From Nonomuraea aurantiaca (GTDB lineage Bacteria > Actinomycetota > Actinomycetes > Streptosporangiales > Streptosporangiaceae): a DNA stretch of 64,000 nucleotides. The notes under the pieces are model-generated. The model was given only the letters and a program-made list of their open reading frames with translations. It was not told the DNA's origin and made no database searches. The position numbers and the translations under genes are program-made. Shown in pieces: positions 16,060 to 24,512 of this stretch; the stretch's first letter is position 1; every line of letters starts with the position of its first letter. The stretch is taken from contig NZ_JAIWNB010000004.1 of NCBI RefSeq assembly GCF_020215705.1, positions 186,001-250,000 on the forward strand, in the 5' to 3' direction.

Positions 16060-16995
16060 ATGAGGACGGCCGAGCAGGCGCTGCGGCGGCTGGAGCTGAC
16101 GGTGACCCGACGGCTCGACGGGCTGCTGCACGGCGCTCACCTGGGCCTGCTGCCGGGGACGGGCAGCGAGGCGGGCGACAGCCGGATCTACGTGCCCGGC
16201 GAGGACGACGTGCGGCGGATGGACTGGGCGGTCACCGCCCGCACGACCGTGCCGCACGTCCGCGACCTGATCGCGGACCGCGAGCTGGAGACCTGGGCGC
16301 TGGCCGATTTGTCGCCCAGCATGGACTTCGGCACCGCCGACAGCGACAAGCGCGATCTGGTGGTGGCCGCGGTGGGCGCGATCGGGTTCCTGTCCAGCCG
16401 GATGGGCGACCGGTTCGGGGCGCTGGTGCTGCACGACGAGTTCGTGCACCGGATGCCGGCGCGCACCGGGCGGCCCGCCCTGTACGGGCTGCTGCACTCG
16501 CTGATGGACGCGCCGCGCGGGCAGGCCGTGCCCGATGCGCCCGACCTGGCGGAGGGCATCGACGTGCTGGCCGCCACCCGCAGGCGGCGCGGCATGCGGC
16601 TGATCGTGTCGGACTTCCTCGACGCCCGGCCCGAGCTCGACCCGGGCGCCGAGCGGCCCTGGGAGCGGTCGATCAAGCGGCTGTCGGCCCGCCACCAGGT
16701 GCTGGCCGTGGAGATCATCGACCCGCGCGAGCTCGAACTCCCCGATGTGGGCCGGGTCGCGTTCGCCGACCCCGAGAGCGGGCACGTACGCGAAGTGCAC
16801 CTTTCCCCTAAAGTACGCCGAGACTATGCCGAAGCGGCAGCACTGCAACGCGAAGGCACCAAGGCCGCGCTGCGCCGCGCCGGTGTGGCGCACCTGGTGC
16901 TGCGGACCGACAGGGACTGGGTGTTCGACGTCGCGCAGTTCGTCCTCCGCCAGCGGCGCATGACCCATCTCGCTCATCGGAGGGCACGTGCGTAG
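16060..16995 (+). CDS. DUF58 domain-containing protein
   Basis: A 311-residue protein of the MoxR-associated DUF58 family, a degenerate von Willebrand A fold: SRIYVPGEDDVRRMDWAVTA is the family signature, ADLSPSMDFG is the first metal-site strand (D-x-S-x-S), and LIVSDFLDARPEL follows. No transmembrane helix. Middle gene of the moxR-DUF58-VWA operon, presumably a partner of the ATPase. ATG 16060 with no strong Shine-Dalgarno; the preceding bases repeat ACCGATGACG twice. Confidence 0.88.
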   Translation: MRTAEQALRRLELTVTRRLDGLLHGAHLGLLPGTGSEAGDSRIYVPGEDDVRRMDWAVTARTTVPHVRDLIADRELETWALADLSPSMDFGTADSDKRDLVVAAVGAIGFLSSRMGDRFGALVLHDEFVHRMPARTGRPALYGLLHSLMDAPRGQAVPDAPDLAEGIDVLAATRRRRGMRLIVSDFLDARPELDPGAERPWERSIKRLSARHQVLAVEIIDPRELELPDVGRVAFADPESGHVREVHLSPKVRRDYAEAAALQREGTKAALRRAGVAHLVLRTDRDWVFDVAQFVLRQRRMTHLAHRRARA

Positions 16996-17049
16996 CCGGA
17001 CCGCCATCGAACAGCGCGACAATGGGCCTATGCCGAGGAAGGAGGCAGG

Positions 17050-17997
17050 GTGACCTTTCTGTCGCCGGCGTGGTTGTGGCTGTTCGCGGTGGTGGCGCTG
17101 GTCGTGGTCGGATACGTCGTGGCGCAGTTCGCCAGGCGCCGCTACACCGTGCGCTTCACCAACCTCGCGCTGCTCGACCTGGTCGCGCCCGCGGGCCCCG
17201 GCTGGCGGCGGCACGTGGCGCCGCTGCTGTTCCTGGTCATGATGTCGCTGCTGGTCATCGGCGCGGCCAAGCCGGCCGACCAGGTGAAGGTGCCGCGCGA
17301 CCGGGCCACCATCATGATCGCGCTGGACGTGTCGCTGTCCATGGACGCCGACGACGTCCAGCCCAACAGGATCAGCGCCGCCAAGGCCGCCGCCCAGGCG
17401 TTCGCCAGGGAGCTGCCCGACCGGTTCAACGTCGGCGTGGTCTCCTTCGCCCGCTCGGCCAACGTGGTCATCGCCCCCACCACCGACCACCAGGCCGTCG
17501 TGACCGCGATCGGCAACCTGACCACCCGGCCGGGCACCGCGATCGGCGAGGCGGTGTTCAACTCGCTCGACTCCGTACGCTCCTTCGACCAGCAGGCCGC
17601 CACCGACCCGCCGCCGGCCGCGATCGTGCTGCTGTCCGACGGCGACAACACCTCGGGCAGGGGCGTCAACGAGGCCATCGACGCCGCCCAGCAGGCCCGG
17701 GTGCCGGTCTCCACGATCGCGTACGGCACGCAGGAGGGCACCGTCTCCATCGACGGCCGGCCGGTGAACGTGCCGGTCAACAAGCAGACCCTGCAGTCGC
17801 TGTCCGACGGCACCAGCGGCCGGGCCTACGCCGCGGAGTCCGGCAGCGAGCTGCGTGACGTCTACGAGCAGATCGGCACCTCTCTCGGCTTCAAGCTGGT
17901 GGACCAGGAGGTCACCCAGTGGTTCATCGTGGCCGCCATCGTGGCCGGGCTGCTGGTGGCGGGCGCCGCGGTCCTGTTCGGTGCCCGCATCCCGTAA
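17050..17997 (+). CDS. Membrane-anchored VWA (BatA-like) protein
   Basis: A 315-residue protein with two N-terminal helices ([20 protein letters not shown] and [18 protein letters not shown]), a VWA domain holding an intact metal-ion-dependent adhesion site ([12 protein letters not shown], threonine in [10 protein letters not shown], and [11 protein letters not shown]), and one C-terminal helix ([20 protein letters not shown]). This is the BatA layout. The start GTG 17050 follows GGAGGCAGG. Third gene of the moxR operon; the VWA domain faces out of or into the cytoplasm between helices 2 and 3 depending on orientation. Confidence 0.9.
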   Translation: MTFLSPAWLWLFAVVALVVVGYVVAQFARRRYTVRFTNLALLDLVAPAGPGWRRHVAPLLFLVMMSLLVIGAAKPADQVKVPRDRATIMIALDVSLSMDADDVQPNRISAAKAAAQAFARELPDRFNVGVVSFARSANVVIAPTTDHQAVVTAIGNLTTRPGTAIGEAVFNSLDSVRSFDQQAATDPPPAAIVLLSDGDNTSGRGVNEAIDAAQQARVPVSTIAYGTQEGTVSIDGRPVNVPVNKQTLQSLSDGTSGRAYAAESGSELRDVYEQIGTSLGFKLVDQEVTQWFIVAAIVAGLLVAGAAVLFGARIP

Positions 17998-18008
17998 CGT
18001 TTTGCCAC

Positions 18009-18599
18009 GTGGCCCACTACTTCTCCGAGCAGCCGCGGACCGCGAGCCGGCCGGGCTCCGTCGACCTGGTGCTGCCCGACCTGCACCTGCGACTGGAGAC
18101 CGACCGGGGGGTGTTCTCGCCCGAACGGGTCGATCTCGGCACCCGCGTGCTGCTGGAGAGCGTGCCGCCGCCGCCGCAGGAGGGCGACCTGCTCGACCTG
18201 GGCTGCGGCTACGGCCCGATCGCGCTGACCATGGCCTCGCGGGCGCCCGGCGCGAGCGTCTGGGCCGTCGACGTGAACCGGCGCAGCGTGGAGCTCACGG
18301 CGCGCAACGCCCAGGCCGCGCGCCTTGACAAAGTAAGGTCGCTGCATATCGACGAGGTACCCGATGACGTGAAATTTCGGGCTATCTGGTCTAATCCCGC
18401 TATCCGAATTGGCAAGCCCGCCCTGCACGAGATGCTCACCCGCTGGCTCACCCGGCTGACGCCCGACGGCGTCGCCTACCTGGTCGTACAGAAGCACCTC
18501 GGCTCCGACTCCCTGCAGCGCTGGCTCGGCGAGCAGGGCTGGCAGGCCGGCCGCGCGGCCTCCCGCGCCGCCTACCGAATCCTGAAGGTAACCCGATGA
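18009..18599 (+). CDS. RsmC-like class I SAM-dependent methyltransferase
   Basis: A 196-residue methyltransferase of the small-subunit rRNA guanine-N2 (RsmC/MTS) type: SAM loop LLDLGCGYGPIALTMAS, acidic strand end WAVDVNRRSVEL and substrate loop IWSNPAIRIGKPALHEML. The catalytic N-P-P-(I/F/Y) motif reads NPAI, i.e. the second Pro is Ala. About 90 bp around it (18320-18412) have much lower GC and A/T-ending codons (AAA TTT, TCT AAT, GCT ATC CGA ATT), unlike the rest of the gene. GTG 18009. Its stop overlaps the next start (ATGA), so it is coupled to the rRNA/tRNA methyltransferase gene. Confidence 0.82.
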   Translation: MAHYFSEQPRTASRPGSVDLVLPDLHLRLETDRGVFSPERVDLGTRVLLESVPPPPQEGDLLDLGCGYGPIALTMASRAPGASVWAVDVNRRSVELTARNAQAARLDKVRSLHIDEVPDDVKFRAIWSNPAIRIGKPALHEMLTRWLTRLTPDGVAYLVVQKHLGSDSLQRWLGEQGWQAGRAASRAAYRILKVTR

Positions 18600-19135
18600 G
18601 AAGGCAGCTGCGCCCCACCGACGTCAAGCGGCTCAACCGCACCTGGCGCAGAAACACCTCGAACCGGCTGTCGCTGATCCTCGAGTCGGTCACCGGCCCG
18701 TTCAACGTCGGCTCGATCTTCCGCAGCGCCGCCGCGTTCGGCGTCGACCAGATCTGGCTCGCGGGCAACGCCACCCCGCCGACCAACCCGAAGGCGGGCA
18801 AGACGGCGCTCGGCACCGAGCGGCTGGTCACCTGGCACGAGCCGGTCCCCGCCGTCGACGCGGTGAAGGCCGCCCGGGAGGACGGCTACTCCGTGCTGGC
18901 CATCGAGCTGACCGCCGAGGCCGTGCCCCTGCACCGGGCCGACCTGGGCCGCGACGTGTGCCTGGTGGTCGGCAGCGAGGACCACGGCTGCTCCCCGGCC
19001 CTGCTCGACGCCGTCGACGGGGTCTGTTACATCCCGCAGGTCGGGCGGGTCGGCTCGTTCAACGTCTCGGTGGCGGCCGCCATCGCGCTGGCCGAGGCCC
19101 GGCGCCAGGAGTGGCAGAATCTCCCTGATTCGTAA
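18596..19135 (+). CDS. SpoU/TrmH-family (SPOUT) RNA methyltransferase
   Basis: A 179-residue SPOUT enzyme that 2'-O-methylates ribose in tRNA or rRNA. All three knot motifs are present: motif 1 GPFNVGSIFRSAAAFGV (catalytic Arg in FRSA), motif 2 VCLVVGSEDHGCS, motif 3 YIPQVGRVGSFNVSVAAAIA. ATG 18596 overlaps the previous stop. Both neighbours modify RNA, suggesting a small RNA-modification operon. The exact nucleotide target is not readable; TrmH-like tRNA G18 or TrmL-like are options. Confidence 0.88.
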   Translation: MRRQLRPTDVKRLNRTWRRNTSNRLSLILESVTGPFNVGSIFRSAAAFGVDQIWLAGNATPPTNPKAGKTALGTERLVTWHEPVPAVDAVKAAREDGYSVLAIELTAEAVPLHRADLGRDVCLVVGSEDHGCSPALLDAVDGVCYIPQVGRVGSFNVSVAAAIALAEARRQEWQNLPDS

Positions 19136-19171
19136 CCTTATTTTTCACCCACGGAAGGCATACTTCAGGAC

Positions 19172-19972
19172 GTGCTCAGCCGCCGCTTCGCGTTTCTCGA
19201 TCATCCGGGCCCGCTGGCCTTCGCGCATCGCGGGGGCGCCGCCGAGGGCGCCGAGAACTCCGTCGCCGCCTTCGAGCAGGCCGTCCGGCTGGGCTATCGC
19301 TATCTGGAGACCGACGCGCACGCCACGGCCGACGGCGTGCTGCTCGCCTTCCACGACCACACCCTCGACCGGGTCACCGACCGGCGCGGCCGCATCTCGG
19401 AGCTGCCCTACAGCACGGTCAGGCAGGCGCGCATCGGAGGTGTGCACGAGATCCCGCTGCTGGAGGATCTGCTCGGCAGCTGGCCGGAGATCCGCTTCAA
19501 CATCGACGTGAAGGAGGCCGCCGCGATCGCGCCGCTCGCCGAGGCGGTCCGGCGCACCGTGGCCTACGAGCGGATCTGCCTGACCTCCTTCTCCGACGAG
19601 CGCCTGGTGCTGGCCAGGGCCGCGCTCGGCCGGGAGGTCTGCTCGGCGCTCGGCCCGCGCGGCGTCGCCGCGCTGCGCGCCGCCGCCTCCACCTCCGGCT
19701 ACGGCCGGCTGCTGACCCGGCTCAAGCGCGCGGGCGTGCCCTGCGCGCAGGTGCCGGTGGGCTTCCGCGGCCTGCGTGTCACCACCGGCCGCCTCATCCG
19801 TACGGCGCACGCCATCGGCATGCAGGTGCACGTATGGACGATCAACGACCCCGCCCGCATGGAGCACCTCCTCGACCTCGGCGTCGACGGTGTCATGACC
19901 GACAACGTCACCGGCCTGCGTGACGTGCTGGAGCGTCGCGGCCTGTGGCATCCGGGCCGCATGGCCGCATAG
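19172..19972 (+). CDS. Glycerophosphodiester phosphodiesterase
   Basis: A 266-residue GDPD-family hydrolase that releases sn-glycerol-3-phosphate from lipid head-group diesters. Catalytic residues are in place: FAHRGG (first His), ENSVAAFEQAV, ETDAHATADGVLLAFHDHTL (Glu-x-Asp metal ligands and second His), FNIDVKE, and WTINDPARMEHLL with VDGVMTDNV at the end of the barrel. No signal peptide, so probably cytoplasmic. GTG 19172. The adjacent UMF1-type transporter begins 14 bp later and the product could feed the glpK/glpD genes elsewhere in the window. Confidence 0.9.
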   Translation: MLSRRFAFLDHPGPLAFAHRGGAAEGAENSVAAFEQAVRLGYRYLETDAHATADGVLLAFHDHTLDRVTDRRGRISELPYSTVRQARIGGVHEIPLLEDLLGSWPEIRFNIDVKEAAAIAPLAEAVRRTVAYERICLTSFSDERLVLARAALGREVCSALGPRGVAALRAAASTSGYGRLLTRLKRAGVPCAQVPVGFRGLRVTTGRLIRTAHAIGMQVHVWTINDPARMEHLLDLGVDGVMTDNVTGLRDVLERRGLWHPGRMAA

Positions 19973-19986
19973 GAGCGACACGACAC

Positions 19987-21429
19987 ATGCCCGTACCCGC
20001 ACCCCCCGCGGCCCCCGACGACACCGCCGACTCCCCGTCGGCACGCAGGCGCGAACAGCGCGGCTGGTACGTCTACGACTGGGCCAACTCCGCCTTCTAC
20101 ACCACGATCATCTCGGTCTTCCTCAGCCCGTACCTCATCTCGGTCGCCAGGACCGCGGCCTGCGCCAAGGACTTCCCCTCGGTCGCGGCCGCCACCTGCT
20201 CGACCGACTTCGACAAGCTGGCCGAGGCCAACCCGGGCCTGGGCTACGTGGACGTGCTGGGCGCCGACATCAGACCGGCCGCGTTCTTCGGGCTGACGCT
20301 GACCGTGGCGGTGCTGCTGCAGATCCTCTGCCTGCCGGTCGTGGGCGCGCTGGCCGACCACACCGGGCGCAAGAAGGAGATGCTCGGCGGCTTCGCCTAC
20401 GTGGGCGCGCTGGCCACCGTGGGCCTGTACTTCCTCGAGGGCGACCGCTACATGCTGGGCGGGGTGCTGTTCATCCTGGCCAACCTGGCCTACGGCTCGT
20501 CCGTGGTGGTCTACGACTCGTTCCTGCCGCAGATCTCCACCGCCGAGGAACGCGATCGCGTCTCCTCCCGCGGCTGGGCGATCGGCTACCTGGGCGGCGG
20601 CGTGCTGCTCGCGCTCAACCTGGTGCTCTACCTCAAGCACGAGAGCTTCGGGCTGGACGAGGGCATGTCGGTGCGGATCAGCATGATGTCGGCGGGCCTG
20701 TGGTGGGCCGTCTTCACGATCGTGCCCCTGCTGAGGCTGCGCAACCGGCCGGTCGCGGCCCACGAGAGCACGGCGCTGCGCTCTGTCGGCGGCAGCTTCA
20801 AGCAGCTCGGCCGTACGCTGAGCGAGCTGCGCCGCTATCCGCTGACGCTGCTGTTCCTGGTGGCCTACCTCGTCTACAACGACGGCGTGCAGACCGTGAT
20901 CGGCAACAGCTCGGCCTTCGCCTCCGAGGCGCTCAAGCTGAGCAAGGAGACGCAGATCAGCGCGATCCTCATGGTGCAGTTCGTGGCGTTCCTCGGCGCG
21001 CTGCTGATGGGCTGGCTGGCCCGCCGGTTCGGCACCAAGCACACGGTGCTGGGCAGCCTGGTGGTGTGGACGGTGATCGTGCTGGCCGCGTACTTCCTGC
21101 AGGAGAAGGCGGCGCTGCAGTTCTACCTGCTGGCCTTCGCCATCTCGATCGTGCTGGGCGGCACCCAGGCGCTGTCGCGCTCGCTGTTCTCGCTGGTGAT
21201 CCCGAAGGGGCGGGAGGCCGAATACTTCAGCCTGCTGCAGATCAGCGACAAGGGGTCAGCGTTCATCGGCTCCCTGACGGTGACGATCGCGATCCAGCTC
21301 ACCAACAGCTACCGGATCGCCATCATCTCGATGATCATTTTCTTCGTGATCGGCTTCGTCCTGCTGGCCATGGTCAACCTGCCGAAGGCCATCCGCGACG
21401 CGGGCAACGAGGTGCCGGCGCGGATCTGA
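19987..21429 (+). CDS. MFS transporter of the UMF1 (Atg22-like) family
   Basis: A 480-residue permease with about 12 helices. The UMF1 hallmark REQRGWYVYDWANSAFYTTI opens the protein; GALADHTGRKKEMLGGFAYV is the motif A loop, YDSFLPQISTAEERDRVSSR and GWAIGYLGGGVLLALNLVL follow, and LFSLVIPKGREAEYFSLLQI lies late. Family relatives include the yeast vacuolar amino-acid effluxer Atg22. Start ATG 19987 with GGAG upstream; 14 bp after the GDPD gene, so probably co-transcribed. Substrate not known. Confidence 0.87.
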   Translation: MPVPAPPAAPDDTADSPSARRREQRGWYVYDWANSAFYTTIISVFLSPYLISVARTAACAKDFPSVAAATCSTDFDKLAEANPGLGYVDVLGADIRPAAFFGLTLTVAVLLQILCLPVVGALADHTGRKKEMLGGFAYVGALATVGLYFLEGDRYMLGGVLFILANLAYGSSVVVYDSFLPQISTAEERDRVSSRGWAIGYLGGGVLLALNLVLYLKHESFGLDEGMSVRISMMSAGLWWAVFTIVPLLRLRNRPVAAHESTALRSVGGSFKQLGRTLSELRRYPLTLLFLVAYLVYNDGVQTVIGNSSAFASEALKLSKETQISAILMVQFVAFLGALLMGWLARRFGTKHTVLGSLVVWTVIVLAAYFLQEKAALQFYLLAFAISIVLGGTQALSRSLFSLVIPKGREAEYFSLLQISDKGSAFIGSLTVTIAIQLTNSYRIAIISMIIFFVIGFVLLAMVNLPKAIRDAGNEVPARI

Positions 21430-21444
21430 CCCCTTCGCAGGGTC

Positions 21445-21945
21445 TTACGAGGCCGCCTCCTCGCGTCTGCCGGGGGCGGAGAGGACCATCGTGCCGGGCC
21501 CCTGAGCGGCGCCGGGTCCGCGTACGGCCCGCACCGTGTCCGCGTCGGCCCGGCCCCCGCAGTGCGGGCACGTCACGACCGGCGTGAACTGCTCGCCGCA
21601 GGAGTGCACCAGCAGCGCGGGCGGCCCGCCGGGCGGGGTCGCCCAGCGGTCGCCCCAGGCCATCAGCGTGAACAGCGCGGGCACGATGTCGCGGCCCGCC
21701 TCGGTCAGCGTGTACGCGAACCGCACCGGCCGGGCCTGATAGGGCCGCCGCTCCACCACCCCCGACTTCACCAGGCGCTCCAGCCGCCGCGTCAGCAGGT
21801 TGCGCGAGATCCCCAGATCCTCCGCGAGGTCGTCGAACCGGCGCACCCCCAGGAACAGATCCCGCAGGATCAACGGCGTCCACGGCTCACCGACCACGCC
21901 GACGGCCTGGGCGATGGAGCAGTGCATCTCCCCGAACCTGTTCAT
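21445..21945 (-). CDS. HxlR-family (winged-helix) regulator
   Basis: A 166-residue MarR-fold repressor: HCSIAQAVGVVGEPWTPLIL, DLFLGVRRFDDLAEDLGISR and LTRRLERLVKSGVVERRPYQ define the HxlR domain (about 8-105). An unusual C-terminal extension carries SCGEQFTPVVTCPHCGG, a CxxC-containing zinc-ribbon-like element seen in one HxlR subset. The start is ATG 21945. It is divergent from the SnoaL-like gene, whose start codon lies in a dyad that is probably this protein's operator. Confidence 0.87.
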   Translation of the reverse strand: MNRFGEMHCSIAQAVGVVGEPWTPLILRDLFLGVRRFDDLAEDLGISRNLLTRRLERLVKSGVVERRPYQARPVRFAYTLTEAGRDIVPALFTLMAWGDRWATPPGGPPALLVHSCGEQFTPVVTCPHCGGRADADTVRAVRGPGAAQGPGTMVLSAPGRREEAAS

Positions 21946-21970
21946 GACCCCAGCATAGTGGGTTGATAAA

Positions 21971-21990
21971 GTGAACTCATGACAGTTCAC
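21971..21990. promoter_or_regulatory. Dyad GTGAACT-N6-AGTTCAC over the SnoaL start codon
   Basis: Perfect 7-bp arms (21971-21977, 21984-21990) flank a 6-bp centre that contains the ATG of the SnoaL-like gene at 21979. HxlR repressors bind such dyads in divergent intergenic regions, so binding here would block initiation of the SnoaL gene directly. Such an operator on the start codon implies a leaderless or very short-leader transcript. Confidence 0.5.
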
Positions 21991-22491
21991 ATTCAGGACT
22001 CACCCGCCCGCGCCTACCGCGAAGCCGGCGAGGCCAAGAACGTCAACGCGATCATGTCCACCCTGGCGCCGGACGTGGTCTTCCACTCCCCCCTCAGCGC
22101 CACGGCCACCTTCCAGGGCCACGAGCAGGTACGCGACCTGTTCACCGCGGCGCTGGGCGCCCTGTCCGGCCTGCGCTACCACACGGACGTGGGCGACGAG
22201 CGCACCCGTATGCTCGCCGCCACCGCCCGCCTGGGCCGCCAGGAGATCGAGGAGTCGGCCCTGCTGCACCTCGACGACCGGGGCCTGATCAAGGAGATCA
22301 CCATGTGGATCCGGCCACTGCCGGGCCTGACCGCCATGATGGCCGCCCTCGGCCCCGCCCTGGCCAGAGCGACGGGCAGGCCAGGCCTGCCGCTGCTGGT
22401 CGGCGCGGCCACGAAGCCGTTGGCCGCGATGACGCGCCTCGGCGACCGCACCCTGGTGCCCCTGCTCGCCAAGCGAGAGCACCGCTCTTGA
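21979..22491 (+). CDS. SnoaL/NTF2-fold nuclear-transport-factor-2-like protein
   Basis: A 170-residue protein. The N-terminal 120 residues have the SnoaL-like NTF2 pattern: AKNVNAIMSTLAPDVVFHSP, FQGHEQVRDLFTAAL, LHLDDRGLIKEITMWIRPLP. Many members are small-molecule isomerases, cyclases or binding proteins, but no catalytic residue can be picked. The C-terminal 45 residues (MAALGPALARATGRPGLPLL onward) are an extra helical tail. Divergent from, and probably repressed by, the HxlR protein. Confidence 0.75.
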   Translation: MTVHIQDSPARAYREAGEAKNVNAIMSTLAPDVVFHSPLSATATFQGHEQVRDLFTAALGALSGLRYHTDVGDERTRMLAATARLGRQEIEESALLHLDDRGLIKEITMWIRPLPGLTAMMAALGPALARATGRPGLPLLVGAATKPLAAMTRLGDRTLVPLLAKREHRS

Positions 22492-22510
22492 CATCAACGC
22501 TCCAAAGAGA

Positions 22511-22538
22511 GAGCATTGCTCACATAAGAGAGCAATGC
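22511..22538. promoter_or_regulatory. Palindrome GAGCATTGCTC and mirrored half-site before the membrane protein gene
   Basis: GAGCATTGCTC (22511-22521) is an 11-bp palindrome with one central mismatch, followed by GAGCAATGC (22530-22538), which also pairs with 22513-22521 to form a 9-bp stem. A TTGACA (22488-22493) lies 17 bp upstream, so the site would cover the -10 region. GAGCA-n-TGCTC sites are typical TetR-type operators (recalled). The regulator is not adjacent. Confidence 0.4.
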
Positions 22539-22557
22539 CCTTCCCCTTGGAGTGACC

Positions 22558-23196
22558 ATGAACGCCCGGCTGACCTCTGCGGCCTTCGCCGCCGGCGGTG
22601 TGCTGTTCCTCATCTACCCGGCCGTGCGGCCCTCCGGCGACGACGCGGCCGCCATGGCGTCGGGCGCGTGGGTGTCCGGCCACCTGGCGGCCATGATCGG
22701 CTTCATCCTCACCGGGCTGGCCGTCCTGGGGCTGCACCAGGTGCTGGGCGACCGGCTGTCGCTGCGGGCGGCGGCGGTGACATGGGTCGGCGCCGGCCTC
22801 ACCCTGCCCTACTACGGCGCCGAGGACTTCGGGCTGAACGTCATCGCCCGCCGGTCGCTGCGCGACCACGCGCCGGCGCTGATGGAACTGGCCGAGGAGT
22901 TCCGGTACGGGCCGGTGGCGATGACCATGTTCGCCGCCGGGCTCGCGCTGCTGGGCGTGGGGGCGGTCATGGCGGCGGTGGCCGTGTGGCGGTCCGGCAC
23001 CCTGGCCAGATGGAGCGGGGTGCCGTTCGCGGTGGGGTTCGCGCTGTTCATCCCGCAGTTCTTCGCGCCGTACTCGCTGCGGATCGCGCACGGCGCGCTG
23101 ATCGCCGTCGGCGGCCTCTGGCCGGCCGTCGAGCTGTGGCGCGCACGCTCCACGGCACCGAGCTCACCCATCGGCGAAGAGCGCTATATCGGGTAA
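22558..23196 (+). CDS. Predicted multi-pass membrane protein
   Basis: A 212-residue hydrophobic protein with six predicted helices (for example VLFLIYPAVRPSG, AAMIGFILTGLAVLGLHQVL, AVGFALFIPQFFAPYSLRIA). No catalytic or transport motif is recognised. It resembles short actinobacterial integral membrane proteins of unknown function that are often TetR-controlled, and a TetR-like palindrome precedes it. ATG 22558 is preferred over GTG 22552 because GGAG ends six bases before the ATG. Confidence 0.7.
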   Translation: MNARLTSAAFAAGGVLFLIYPAVRPSGDDAAAMASGAWVSGHLAAMIGFILTGLAVLGLHQVLGDRLSLRAAAVTWVGAGLTLPYYGAEDFGLNVIARRSLRDHAPALMELAEEFRYGPVAMTMFAAGLALLGVGAVMAAVAVWRSGTLARWSGVPFAVGFALFIPQFFAPYSLRIAHGALIAVGGLWPAVELWRARSTAPSSPIGEERYIG

Positions 23197-23202
23197 AAGG
23201 CG

Positions 23203-24429
23203 CTAGGAGGGCAGCAGCAGCGCCGGGTGGCCGATGACGCGTTCGATCACCACGCCGGCCGCGCCGAGCACCGCGGCGTTGCCCGCCAGCTCCGAGGCGA
23301 CCACCGGCGGCACGGCGGTGCGCAGCGAGCCGCTCCCCTCCCCCAGCGCGGCCTCGACCGCCGGGCGGATCCAGGAGGCCAGTGGCGAGAAGATGCCGCC
23401 GAGGACGATCGCGCCGGGGTCGACCAGGTTGACGGCCGAGGCGAGGGTGGCGCCGAGTGCCCGGCCCGCCCCGTCGAGCGCGGCCAGCGCCCGCTGGTCC
23501 GAGTGTTCCAGCAGGTCGAGGAGCGCCCTGATCGGGCCGTCCGGCTTGGCCGCCGTGGTGGCGGTGACGGCGGGCAGCCCGGCGGCGCGCAGGATGGCGT
23601 CCTGGCCGGCGAACTGCTCCAGGCAGCCGCGCCCGCCGCAGGTGCACGGCGCGCCGCCCGGCTCCACGACGAGGTGGCCGAGCTCGCCGGCGAACCCGTG
23701 CGCGCCGCGCAGCACCTGACCGTCCATGACGATGCCGGCGCCGATCCCGATCTCGCCCGAGACGTGGATGAAGCCGCCGTGCCGCGCGCCGTCGCCGAAC
23801 CACAGCTCCGCCAGCGCGGCCAGGTTGGCCTCGTTGTCGTGGGTGGCCGGGATCGGCAGGTCGGGCAGCGCGTCGCGGAGCAGGGTGCTGACCGGGACGT
23901 CGGTCCAGCCGAGGTTCGGGGCGCGGCGGACCAGGCCGTTCTCCCGGTCGAGCAGGCCGGGGACGGCGACCGTCGCGCCCGCCACCAGCAGGCCCTGCCC
24001 GGCGGCCGCGGCGACGGCCTCGGCGGCCAGCCGCCCCAGCGAGGAGATCACCGCCTCGGGCGGACGCCCCCGGTTGTCGAAGGTCACGAGCTGGTGGTAG
24101 CGGGTGCGCCGGCCCAGGTCCAGTACGCACGCGGCGAGGTAGTCGACGTTGATCTCCAGCCCGAGCGCGGCGGCGCCGTCGCCGTTGACCGAGACGGCGA
24201 TCCCGGGCCGGCCGCGCTCGCCGCCCTGGACCAGCGCGCCGTCCTGGACCAGACCGGCGCTTTCGAGCACCGCGAGCAGGTTGGAGACGGTGGTCTTGGT
24301 GAACCCGGTCTGCTCGGCGAGCCGGGCACGGGTGACCGGCTGGCAGTGTACGACCTGCTCCAGCACCACGGCGAGATTGCGTTCGCGCATGGTGGCGTGC
24401 CGGAGCGGCCCTCCCCTGGGTTTTGTCAC
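23203..24429 (-). CDS. xylR: ROK-family xylose operon repressor
   Basis: A 408-residue NagC/XylR-type regulator: winged helix in the first 75 residues (RARLAEQTGFTKTTVSNLLA), then a ROK sugar-binding domain with DNEANLAALAELWFGDG, GEIGIGAGIVMDGQVLRGAH, GFAGELGHL and the zinc motif CTCGGRGCLEQF. Start GTG 24429. It is divergent from xylB-xylA, so it is the likely repressor released by xylose. Imperfect dyads in the 83-bp intergenic region (for example AAGAC-TAATGG-GTCTT at 24435-24450 and the AT-rich GTTTACTAATAT near 24493-24504) are candidate operators. Confidence 0.9.
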   Translation of the reverse strand: MTKPRGGPLRHATMRERNLAVVLEQVVHCQPVTRARLAEQTGFTKTTVSNLLAVLESAGLVQDGALVQGGERGRPGIAVSVNGDGAAALGLEINVDYLAACVLDLGRRTRYHQLVTFDNRGRPPEAVISSLGRLAAEAVAAAAGQGLLVAGATVAVPGLLDRENGLVRRAPNLGWTDVPVSTLLRDALPDLPIPATHDNEANLAALAELWFGDGARHGGFIHVSGEIGIGAGIVMDGQVLRGAHGFAGELGHLVVEPGGAPCTCGGRGCLEQFAGQDAILRAAGLPAVTATTAAKPDGPIRALLDLLEHSDQRALAALDGAGRALGATLASAVNLVDPGAIVLGGIFSPLASWIRPAVEAALGEGSGSLRTAVPPVVASELAGNAAVLGAAGVVIERVIGHPALLLPS

Positions 24430-24434
24430 AATCT

Positions 24435-24504
24435 AAGACTAATGGGTCTTCCTGGCGATTCGCCGGTCTGTTAGGCTATTTAATCCATACAGTTTACTAA
24501 TATG
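24435..24504. promoter_or_regulatory. xylR-xylBA divergent promoter/operator region
   Basis: This short gap has much lower GC than its surroundings. It contains AAGAC-N6-GTCTT at 24435-24450 and GTTTACTAATAT just before the xylB ribosome binding site. ROK-type XylR regulators bind AT-rich dyads in such positions. I cannot fix the exact operator from one copy. Confidence 0.4.
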
Positions 24505-24512
24505 GAGTCCTG

